Source: an uncultured Bacteroidales bacterium
Lineage (GTDB): Bacteria > Bacteroidota > Bacteroidia > Bacteroidales > Paludibacteraceae
NCBI GenBank assembly: GCA_937886455.1
Contig: CALGCU010000279.1
Coordinates: 1 to 13,744 of the forward strand
Direction: 5' to 3'
Length of the DNA stretch: 13,744 nt
Shown here in pieces: positions 7,234 through 13,744 of this stretch. The position numbers were made by a program, and so were the translations under genes. Position 1 is the first letter of the stretch, and every line of letters begins with the position of its first letter. The notes under the pieces are model-generated. The model ran no database searches, had not been told where the DNA came from, and saw only the letters and a program-made list of their open reading frames with translations.

Positions 7234-7265
7234 CTTGCATATCTGATGATTTATTCGTAGTCTTG
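7234..7265 (+). promoter_or_regulatory. Probable promoter of the metallopeptidase gene
   Basis: CTTG at 7234-7237, 20 bases, then TAGTCTTG at 7258-7265, which matches TAnnTTTG except for one C. Spacing equals that of the strong promoters here. Predicted leader is about 30 bases before the ATG at 7303. Confidence 0.5.
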
Positions 7266-7302
7266 CACTTCAAATAAAAACACTCCTACAAAAAATAAAA
7301 AA

Positions 7303-9354
7303 ATGAAACAATTTCTCCTTATTCTCGGCATAGCATCCATACTTACTGCATGCCAACAAACACATAAACAACAAAACATGATCCAACAAACTGACATCAA
7401 TACAAGCGTAAACAACATTCTATCACTCCATCCTGACGCAGATACAGCTCTTGTGAAACGAGGAGTAGAACAAGTTGCACAACTATGGACAAAACAAGAT
7501 GGAAACAACGAAAAATTTATAAATTTAGTAAGCACTTACTATGTAGGTAATCCCACTGAACGACAACTACTCTACAATCGCTTAGCATACATACTGGAAC
7601 AATGCAGTCAGAGCGCAGACATGCTCAATAACACACTACAAGACCCTACAACACTCGTAGACAAAGGAGAACCTATCAATATTGATTGGATTATAAGTGG
7701 TTTTGACCCAATGGCACATTTCGCAGAAGATATGTTTGCCAACAACATAGCACATATATGCATACTCAATTTCCCACATTACACACTAAAAGAAAAAAAC
7801 ACACTCGGCGCCCAATGGACAAGACAACAATGGGCGTACGCTCGCATGGGAGATGTATTTCACACACGCATGCCGGGGGATGTAATGGCTACATATGCAC
7901 AAGTACTCAGCCAAACAGAAAACTACATAGCCACTTACAACATCATGATGCATGCTCTGCGCACCAACAATGGCGAAGCACTATGGAAACAACCGACAAC
8001 ACTGCTTTCGCACTGGAATCTACGCGACGAAATAAAATCAAACTACACCAATGCACCACAAGCAAACCAAAAGCAAGAGATGATTTACCAAGTAATGTTG
8101 CGTATCATACGACAAGAAATACCGGCTTGCGTAATCAACAATGACAACTATCTGTGGGAGCCCTACTCTAACAAAGTCACTCAAGCAGACAAAACCATAA
8201 ATGCAGAACGCGAACCGGACACACGTTATCAACAAATCATCAATATATTTCAAGCACTACAAAACATAGACAAACACAGACCGGACGCTCCATCTCATCT
8301 GTTGCGTACATTCAACGAAGATTTAGAAATCCCAATAGAAGAACTTGAGAACTTGTTCATTGAACTGATTGAATCTGACGAAATCAAGCAAGTAGGACAA
8401 CTCATTAAAGAACGTGTAGGAAGAGACCTACGGCCATATGACATCTGGTATGATGGATTCAAAAGCCGCAGTAACATTTCTGAAGAGCAACTCACGGCAC
8501 AAACACAACAACGCTACCCCACTGCAAAAGACTTTGAAAAAGACATACCACGCATGCTCATTGACTTAGGATTCTGCCAAGAAAAAGCACATAACATAGC
8601 ATCTCACATTGTTGTAGAACCTGCACGTGGTTCTGGACACGCAAGACCATGCGTAGGAAGAAAACAACCGGCAAGGCTCCGAACACGTATCAATAATAAA
8701 GGTATGGACTACAAAGGATACAACATAGCTGTACATGAATTTGGACACAATGTGGAAGAAGTAATATCACTATATGACATCGACTACTACACACTGGCAG
8801 GAATACCCAACACAGGATTCACAGAAGCAAGTGCCTTCCTATTCCAACAACGAGATATGAAGTTGTTAGGCTATGACACAAAAAAGGAAGCAGAAAACGA
8901 AAACAACACAACTCTCGATATGATTTGGGGAATGTATGAAATCATGGGAGTAAGCTTGGTGGATATACGCATGTGGAAATGGCTATATCAAAACCCACAA
9001 GCCACAGCTGAACAACTACGCGAAGCTGTAATTGACATAGCTGCTGAAGTTTGGAATCAATACTACGAACCTATATTAGGAGAAAAAGATAGCCCACTTT
9101 TAGCAATATACTCACACATGGTAGGATATGCACTATATCTACCCGGCTACCCAATAGGACAAATCGTACAATATCAATTGGAAGAACATTTAGCACAATA
9201 CACTAACCCTGAGGATTTTGCAAAAGAATACACACGTATCTACCAACAAGGACGACTCACACCGGATGCATGGATGAAGGGAGCTGTAGGAGCACCAATG
9301 AGCGTACAACCCATCCTAAAAGCTGTCAAAAACAAACTACAACAAACACTATAA
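7303..9354 (+). CDS. M3-like gluzincin zinc metallopeptidase, lipoprotein
   Basis: A 683-residue exported protein with a type II signal peptide (MKQFLLILGIASILTAC, acylated Cys17). The zinc site is HEFGH at 478-482, with Glu508 (in GFTEASAF) as the likely third ligand 26 residues further on. The layout HEFGH...S...G....EAS, and the later HMVGYALYLPGYPIGQ (605-620) resembling the Gly/Tyr-rich substrate loop of M3 peptidases, places it nearest the thimet-oligopeptidase-like M3 family within clan MA(E). It is not a textbook member. Dipeptidyl peptidase III (M49) is similar in length but normally has HExxGH and an EECRAE-type second motif, neither present here. Residues 20-430 are mostly helical and unrecognised. 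Cys17 is followed by QQTHKQQ with no acidic export patch, so a periplasm-facing lipoprotein acting on peptides is likely. Monocistronic, with promoter and terminator. Confidence 0.85.
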   Translation: MKQFLLILGIASILTACQQTHKQQNMIQQTDINTSVNNILSLHPDADTALVKRGVEQVAQLWTKQDGNNEKFINLVSTYYVGNPTERQLLYNRLAYILEQCSQSADMLNNTLQDPTTLVDKGEPINIDWIISGFDPMAHFAEDMFANNIAHICILNFPHYTLKEKNTLGAQWTRQQWAYARMGDVFHTRMPGDVMATYAQVLSQTENYIATYNIMMHALRTNNGEALWKQPTTLLSHWNLRDEIKSNYTNAPQANQKQEMIYQVMLRIIRQEIPACVINNDNYLWEPYSNKVTQADKTINAEREPDTRYQQIINIFQALQNIDKHRPDAPSHLLRTFNEDLEIPIEELENLFIELIESDEIKQVGQLIKERVGRDLRPYDIWYDGFKSRSNISEEQLTAQTQQRYPTAKDFEKDIPRMLIDLGFCQEKAHNIASHIVVEPARGSGHARPCVGRKQPARLRTRINNKGMDYKGYNIAVHEFGHNVEEVISLYDIDYYTLAGIPNTGFTEASAFLFQQRDMKLLGYDTKKEAENENNTTLDMIWGMYEIMGVSLVDIRMWKWLYQNPQATAEQLREAVIDIAAEVWNQYYEPILGEKDSPLLAIYSHMVGYALYLPGYPIGQIVQYQLEEHLAQYTNPEDFAKEYTRIYQQGRLTPDAWMKGAVGAPMSVQPILKAVKNKLQQTL

Positions 9355-9370
9355 GAACAAACAATAATAT

Positions 9371-9412
9371 ATTCAACAAGAGGGCATCTAACAACATGCC
9401 CTCTTATTGAAT
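9371..9412 (+). terminator. Intrinsic terminator after the metallopeptidase gene
   Basis: A perfect 10-pair stem (9378-9387 with 9396-9405) with an 8-base loop. After one C/A mismatch it extends by six more pairs (9371-9376 with 9407-9412). It lies 17 bases past the stop at 9354. Only a short T-rich stretch follows. Confidence 0.8.
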
Positions 9413-9471
9413 TAACCAAATGACAAAACACAACCTGACATTAAAATACAAATAAACACACTAAAAAAATA

Positions 9472-9503
9472 ATTGTATTATTGCACCCTTTATAGTATCT
9501 TTG
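9472..9503 (+). promoter_or_regulatory. Bacteroidota-type promoter of the RelA/SpoT homologue
   Basis: ATTG at 9472-9475, 20 bases, then TATCTTTG at 9496-9503 (a full TAnnTTTG match followed by CA). Transcription should start near 9510, leaving a leader of only ~15 bases before the ATG at 9525. A TTG codon at 9501, in frame with the gene, lies inside the -7 box and cannot be the start. Confidence 0.78.
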
Positions 9504-9524
9504 CATGAGAAAAAACATGACACT

Positions 9525-11666
9525 ATGAAAGATTTTATCAATTTATACAAACATCTTCTTACAAATTACCCACATATTCTAAAAAAAGGTGACAAAGAAA
9601 AGATTAAAACCTTAGCACCTCATCTTGACAGAGACACACTCACCGAAAAACTACAAATCATTCATATTGTGCTCAAAGAAATTGGACTTGGGCGCACATC
9701 AGTAGTGAGCATACTGCTGAGCAACGAGGTTGCAAAACACAACCTGAGCGAAGAAACAATCGCTAACACATTCGATACAGCAATTACCACTGTCATTCGC
9801 GGACTAAAACGTGTTGAAGGACTATACAAGCGTAACACATCCATGGAAACAGAAAACTTCAGAAAACTATTACTCAGTTTTGCTGAAGACGTACGAGTCA
9901 TTCTAATCATGTTGGCAGAACGACTACACACAATGCGACACCTCGAAGAGTATGAAGAAGAACAAAGATTAAACATAGCAAGAGAAACAGCCTATCTATA
10001 TGCACCGCTCGCACACAGATTAGGATTATATGGAGTAAAAACAGAATTAGAAGACTTATCCCTCAAATACACCAACCGGGAAATATACAAAGAAATTGCA
10101 ACAAAACTCAATGCAACAAAACAACACCGAGATGCATACATCAAAGAATTCATACAACCGCTAAAAGAAAAATTAGAAGCTGTTGGATTCAAATTTGAGA
10201 TGAAAGGACGCACCAAGTCAATACACTCCATCTACAACAAGATGAAAAAACAAAACACTGTATTTGAAGGTATTTACGACCTATTTGCAATACGAATCAT
10301 CTTAGATAGCAAACCGGAAAAAGAAAAAGCTGAATGTTGGCAAGTCTATTCCATTGTAGCCGACATGTATCAACCCAATCCTAAACGACTGAGAGACTGG
10401 CTCACAATACCTAAATCAAATGGATATGAAAGCCTACACACCACTGTGCTCGGACCGGAAAACAAATGGGTAGAAGTGCAAATCAGAACAAGAAGAATGG
10501 ATGAAATTGCCGAAAAAGGACTCGCTGCTCACTGGAGATACAAAGGCATCAAAAGCGAAACCGGCATGGATGAATTTCTACGAAACATAAGGGAAATCTT
10601 AGAAAATCCGGAACTTAATGCAGTCAATTTCATGGATGAATTCAAACTAAACTTGTACGACAAAGAAGTGTTTGTATTCACACCGAACGGAGACCTACAT
10701 AAACTACCCAAAGGAGCTACAGCATTAGACTTTGCATTTGCCATACACACTAACTTAGGAGCAAAATGCGTAGGAGCAAAGGTTAATGGAAAAAATATGC
10801 CCATTAAGTATATCCTACAAAACGGAGACCAGGTGGAAATCATGACAATGCCCACTCAAAAACCTAATCCGGCATGGCTACAAATTGTAACTACAACAAA
10901 AGCAAGAAACAAAATCAGGCAAGCACTCAAAGAAATTGAGTATAAAGACGCTGAAAATGGACGAGAAATACTATTAAGACGACTCAAAAATTGGAAAATA
11001 GAACCGGACGAAGGTTGCATATCCAGATTGGCAAAAAAACAAGGATACAAGACCATTAGTGACTTCTACCAGGACATCGCACAAAACAAAATAGAAGTAC
11101 TTGCACTTAAAGATGCTTATATAGAATTGCAACGGCGTGAAAATATGCCGGAGGCGGAAAAACATAGTGCTGAGGAATTTATAAATGTCATACCAGACAC
11201 ACAAAACATTAACAAGTCTGACACACTGATTATTGACAAAGACTTAAAAGGGCTTGACTACACACTTGCAAAATGCTGCAACCCAATATATGGTGACCCT
11301 ATTTTCGGATTCGTATCTGTCAATGGAGGTATTAAAATACACCGTACTGACTGTCCAAATGCACCACAAATGGCACAGCGATTTGGATATCGTATTGTAA
11401 AAGCACGATGGTCGGGAAAAGCAATTGGAACACAATACCCCATCACACTACATGTGGTGGGAAATGATGACATTGGAATTGTCACAAACATAACATCTGT
11501 TATCAATAAAGAAAAAAACATCACACTACGCGCAATATCTATTGACTCTAACGACGGACTCTTCCAAGGACACTTAACTGTATTAGTAAATGACACAAGA
11601 GAATTGGAAACACTCATCAAAAAAATCAAAACCGTAAAAGGAGTAAAAAATGTAGGACGAGTCTAA
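9525..11666 (+). CDS. relA: Long RelA/SpoT homologue, (p)ppGpp synthetase with degenerate HD site
   Basis: A 713-residue stringent-response enzyme that makes (p)ppGpp from ATP and GDP/GTP. Domain order is complete: pseudo-HD domain (~20-195), synthetase (~225-340), TGS (~380-441, beginning EVFVFTPNGDLHKLPKGATA), a helical linker, a Cys-containing zinc-finger-like segment (LAKCCNPIYGD, 581-591) and a C-terminal ACT domain (~637-713). Synthetase residues are intact: GRTKSIHSIYNKM (228-240), YDLFAIRII (251-259), PKSNGYESLHTTV (296-308), EVQIRT (317-322), AAHWRYK (334-340). The loop before the PKSNGY motif is RLRD (288-291), the basic RxKD-like type, not the EFDD of proteobacterial RelA. In the hydrolase half the His-Asp pair is replaced by Ser66-Asn67 (LLSNEV) and the DRLHNM motif reads ERLHTM, so hydrolysis is probably lost. 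Start at 9525 is set by the promoter. Monocistronic, convergent with glmM. Confidence 0.95.
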   Translation: MKDFINLYKHLLTNYPHILKKGDKEKIKTLAPHLDRDTLTEKLQIIHIVLKEIGLGRTSVVSILLSNEVAKHNLSEETIANTFDTAITTVIRGLKRVEGLYKRNTSMETENFRKLLLSFAEDVRVILIMLAERLHTMRHLEEYEEEQRLNIARETAYLYAPLAHRLGLYGVKTELEDLSLKYTNREIYKEIATKLNATKQHRDAYIKEFIQPLKEKLEAVGFKFEMKGRTKSIHSIYNKMKKQNTVFEGIYDLFAIRIILDSKPEKEKAECWQVYSIVADMYQPNPKRLRDWLTIPKSNGYESLHTTVLGPENKWVEVQIRTRRMDEIAEKGLAAHWRYKGIKSETGMDEFLRNIREILENPELNAVNFMDEFKLNLYDKEVFVFTPNGDLHKLPKGATALDFAFAIHTNLGAKCVGAKVNGKNMPIKYILQNGDQVEIMTMPTQKPNPAWLQIVTTTKARNKIRQALKEIEYKDAENGREILLRRLKNWKIEPDEGCISRLAKKQGYKTISDFYQDIAQNKIEVLALKDAYIELQRRENMPEAEKHSAEEFINVIPDTQNINKSDTLIIDKDLKGLDYTLAKCCNPIYGDPIFGFVSVNGGIKIHRTDCPNAPQMAQRFGYRIVKARWSGKAIGTQYPITLHVVGNDDIGIVTNITSVINKEKNITLRAISIDSNDGLFQGHLTVLVNDTRELETLIKKIKTVKGVKNVGRV

Positions 11667-11690
11667 AATACTATAAAAAAAACTAAACAA

Positions 11691-11730
11691 ACATAGCGTG
11701 GAAGTACCTCAAAGTATTTCCACGCTATGT
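11691..11730. terminator. Shared terminator hairpin between the RelA/SpoT homologue and glmM
   Basis: A 17-pair stem with one G/T pair (11691-11707 with 11714-11730) and a CTCAAA loop. The plus-strand A-tract just upstream (11673-11682) becomes a T-tract for minus-strand transcripts, so it looks best suited to ending glmM; the plus-strand tail is not T-rich, but the strength of the stem suggests it also serves the converging gene. Confidence 0.82.
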
Positions 11731-11783
11731 ATAACACCAATCTATTAGATAGATTTCTGCCTATCTAAACAAAGACATAAATA

Positions 11784-13178
11784 CTAGTTCAAGCCTGCCA
11801 AACGCAAAATTTCAGCCATAGTCGCCCGCGCAAAAGCATCTGCTTGCTCCATAGTTGGAGCTTCTGAATAGATACGAATAATAGGCTCCGTATTAGACTT
11901 ACGCAAATGAACCCATCCTTGTGGAAAGTCTATCTTCACACCATCTGCATCATTCACCTCATAATGCTTGTAGATACCTTTCATTGACACAAGCAAAGCA
12001 TCCACATCTATTTCTGGAGTCAAATCTATTCTATTTTTCGAGATAAAATAAGCCGGATATTCCTTACGAAGTTCTGACACTTTAACTCCACGATGTGCCA
12101 AATGGGTAAGAAACAAGGCAATCCCCACCAAAGCATCACGACCATAATGTAAAGCCGGATAAATAACACCGCCATTACCCTCACCTCCTATCACGGCATT
12201 AGTCGCTTTCATAGCTGTCACCACATTGACTTCACCAACTGCAGAAGCAGTATAACTACAACCATGTTGTATAGTAACATCGCGTAAAGCACGAGTAGAA
12301 CTCATATTGCTCACTGTATTGCCTGGAGTATGTCGCAATACATAATCTGCCACAGAAACCAAAGTATATTCCTCGCCAAACATCTCCCCATTCTCACAGA
12401 TAATGGCCAAACGGTCAACATCCGGATCTACTACAAAACCTACATCAGCACCTCCTTGCTTGAGAAAATCAGAAATCTCTGTAAGATGTTGCGGAAGTGG
12501 CTCTGGATTATGTGGAAAATGCCCATCTGGAGTGCAATTCAACATAGCAACATGCTCTACACCCAAAGCACTTAACAACTCTGGCAAAGCTATACCTCCT
12601 ACCGAATTAACACAATCTATAGCTACACGGAAATTAGCTTTGCGAATAGCATCTACATCCACTAAAGGCAAAGACAAAACAGCCTCTATATGACGTTGCG
12701 TAGCATCATCTTTGCGAGTAAGTTTACCCAAATTATCAACCTCTGCAAACATATAATCATCTGACTCTGCTATCGCTAAAACTTGCTTGCCTTCTGCATC
12801 ATTCAAAAACTCACCCTTCTCATTCAATAGTTTCAGTGCATTCCATTGCTTCGGATTATGACTGGCAGTAAGAATTATTCCACCTGAAGCTTCTTCAAAC
12901 ACCACAGCCATTTCAGTAGTTGGCGTGGAAGCCAAACCTATATTTACCACATCAAATCCCATACCCATCAAGGTGCCACACACCAATTGATCCACCATCT
13001 CACCCGAGATACGAGCATCACGTCCAACAACTATCTTTTTCTTACCATCACCCAAACGTTGAGCAATGAAAGTGGCATAAGCAGCCGTAAAACGCACTAC
13101 ATCCAACGGACTCAAACCTTCTCCCACTCTACCGCCTATAGTGCCTCTAATACCTGAAATTGATTTTATAAGTGACAT
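11784..13178 (-). CDS. glmM: Phosphoglucosamine mutase (phosphohexomutase family)
   Basis: Converts glucosamine-6-phosphate to glucosamine-1-phosphate, the route to UDP-GlcNAc for peptidoglycan and lipid A, through a phosphoserine enzyme. The 464 residues show all four domain signatures of the alpha-D-phosphohexomutase superfamily: TASHNP at 104-109 with catalytic Ser106, the magnesium loop DPDVDR at 251-256, the sugar-recognition loop GEGNGG at 332-337, and the phosphate-binding loop RKSNTEPIIRIYSE at 426-439. The GEGNGG form is of the type found in archaeal-like mutases; classical GlmM has a GExSGH loop, so phosphomannomutase/phosphoglucomutase activity cannot be excluded. Bacteroidota homologues are commonly labelled glmM. 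It starts 4 bases after the stop of the DUF4827 gene and shares its promoter. Confidence 0.92.
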   Translation of the reverse strand: MSLIKSISGIRGTIGGRVGEGLSPLDVVRFTAAYATFIAQRLGDGKKKIVVGRDARISGEMVDQLVCGTLMGMGFDVVNIGLASTPTTEMAVVFEEASGGIILTASHNPKQWNALKLLNEKGEFLNDAEGKQVLAIAESDDYMFAEVDNLGKLTRKDDATQRHIEAVLSLPLVDVDAIRKANFRVAIDCVNSVGGIALPELLSALGVEHVAMLNCTPDGHFPHNPEPLPQHLTEISDFLKQGGADVGFVVDPDVDRLAIICENGEMFGEEYTLVSVADYVLRHTPGNTVSNMSSTRALRDVTIQHGCSYTASAVGEVNVVTAMKATNAVIGGEGNGGVIYPALHYGRDALVGIALFLTHLAHRGVKVSELRKEYPAYFISKNRIDLTPEIDVDALLVSMKGIYKHYEVNDADGVKIDFPQGWVHLRKSNTEPIIRIYSEAPTMEQADAFARATMAEILRLAGLN

Positions 13179-13182
13179 AATA

Positions 13183-13689
13183 TTATCGTTTTATTCTAAT
13201 TTTCAAATCATATCCATATGGCGTAGCTGGACGCATATCGGCTGAAAAACCCATCTTAGAGGGAACAATCATGCGTGCCTGAGCATTTGTACGCTTCATG
13301 TAATAAACTGCCTCATGAAAGGCTTCACAAGCCGACTCATCACTATAATCACCGAATTTAAATGACACAGGATAGTCTAACTGCATATAACTGGTTGTAT
13401 CTGCATACTCATTCAAGGTATAGCGCATATAACGCACCAATATAACATCTTTACCATAACGTGCAGTGTCAATACCCGTACCCTTATCTTGTAATTGAAA
13501 ATACACACCATTATCCAACAACACATATTCATTATCCAAAAACACAGAATCTTGAGGCCAAGATTTTAACACATGTATTTGATTGCGTTCTATAAACCCT
13601 TTGTATTTTTCGGACAGACGGGAAGAAAAGATTTTGTCTTTCCCCATCATTACGAAAAAGGAAATGATTTCCTTGCAAACCCAAATCAT
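13183..13689 (-). CDS. DUF4827 protein, probably envelope, upstream of glmM
   Basis: At least 168 residues. The body (from ~RLSEKYKGFIERNQIHVLKS) matches my memory of DUF4827, a Bacteroidales family often encoded beside glmM: an N-terminal helix, the segment DSVFLDNEYVLLDNGVYFQL (45-64 region), then strands ending in IVPSKMGFSAD and GYDLKIRIKR. That ending recalls FKBP-type folds, although prolyl isomerase activity is unproven. Family members usually carry an export signal. The start is uncertain. The ATG at 13689 gives only a weak hydrophobic start (IISFFVMM), while the frame stays open to the window edge, adding a hydrophobic stretch (FAIITSVFVNLIAMIWVC) that could be a signal or anchor. 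Against the longer form, a near-consensus -7 box lies at 13725-13732. Operon with glmM (4-base gap). Confidence 0.78.
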   Translation of the reverse strand: MIWVCKEIISFFVMMGKDKIFSSRLSEKYKGFIERNQIHVLKSWPQDSVFLDNEYVLLDNGVYFQLQDKGTGIDTARYGKDVILVRYMRYTLNEYADTTSYMQLDYPVSFKFGDYSDESACEAFHEAVYYMKRTNAQARMIVPSKMGFSADMRPATPYGYDLKIRIKR

Positions 13690-13724
13690 TGCGATAAGGT
13701 TTACAAAAACCGAGGTGATGATGG

Positions 13725-13732
13725 CAAAGTTG
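13725..13732 (-). promoter_or_regulatory. Possible -7 box of the DUF4827-glmM operon
   Basis: On the minus strand CAACTTTG followed by CC, one base off TAnnTTTG and very like the TAACTTTGCC before the PKD lipoprotein. It would start transcription near 13718, about 30 bases before the ATG at 13689. The -33 box would fall outside the window, so it cannot be checked. Confidence 0.4.
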
Positions 13733-13744
13733 TAAAAACTTGCA

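Noticed and set aside
7758..8144. Plus-strand 128-codon frame inside the metallopeptidase gene
   Set aside because: His/Thr/Arg-rich out-of-frame translation of a gene with clear family motifs and a signal peptide.
7303..9354. Dipeptidyl peptidase III (M49)
   Set aside because: Length is similar, but the motif is HExxH instead of the usual HExxGH and no EECRAE-like motif follows; the spacing to Glu508 fits M3-like enzymes better.
9501..9524. TTG start of the RSH gene
   Set aside because: The codon is part of the -7 box TATCTTTG, upstream of the expected transcript start.

Overview
The window reads as ordinary chromosome from a member of the Bacteroidota, most likely the order Bacteroidales. 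Three things point there. Most genes are preceded by the Bacteroidota promoter pattern (a TTTG-like -33 box, 19-21 bases, then TAnnTTTG) rather than sigma70 boxes. Several protein families are typical of the group: a five-repeat DUF349 protein, a DUF4827 protein next to glmM, a bacterial geranylgeranylglyceryl-phosphate synthase, and a small GPDGG-containing helix-turn-helix protein. Two lipoproteins have Bacteroidota-style signal peptides. No CRISPR array, tRNA, rRNA, transposase, phage or toxin-antitoxin gene is visible.

Layout, left to right. Bases 1-850 (minus strand) hold a two-gene RNA-modification operon, rsmE followed by the N-terminus of truA, which is cut by the window edge. A divergent promoter region (851-1099) leads to a large DUF349 coiled-coil protein (1100-2923) and then a separately promoted 81-residue DNA-binding protein (3064-3309) closed by a strong hairpin. 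Next is a three-gene plus-strand operon (3524-6394): a PKD-domain lipoprotein with a propeller-like C-terminus, a 4'-phosphopantetheinyl transferase, and a geranylgeranylglyceryl-phosphate synthase that overlaps the transferase by 20 bases. It converges on rlmH (6408-6881, minus). A gene-free stretch (6882-7302) carries divergent promoters and a GC-richer island with three tandem 11-base repeats. Then come an M3-like zinc metallopeptidase lipoprotein (7303-9354) with its own terminator, and a RelA/SpoT-family long alarmone enzyme (9525-11666). This converges, across a 17-pair hairpin, on a minus-strand operon of a DUF4827 protein and glmM (13689-11784).

Functional themes are RNA modification (RsmE, TruA, RlmH), stringent response (RelA/SpoT homologue), envelope precursor supply (GlmM, the prenyl-ether lipid enzyme) and envelope proteins (two lipoproteins, probably also the DUF4827 protein). 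I do not see a clear novel multi-gene system. The points most worth a second look are: the alarmone enzyme, whose HD hydrolase motif is replaced by Ser-Asn while its synthetase motif is of the type usual in bifunctional enzymes; the poorly classified M3-like peptidase; the repeat island at 6985-7135; the lipoprotein/PPTase/ether-lipid operon; and a marked fall in GC content inside rsmE.
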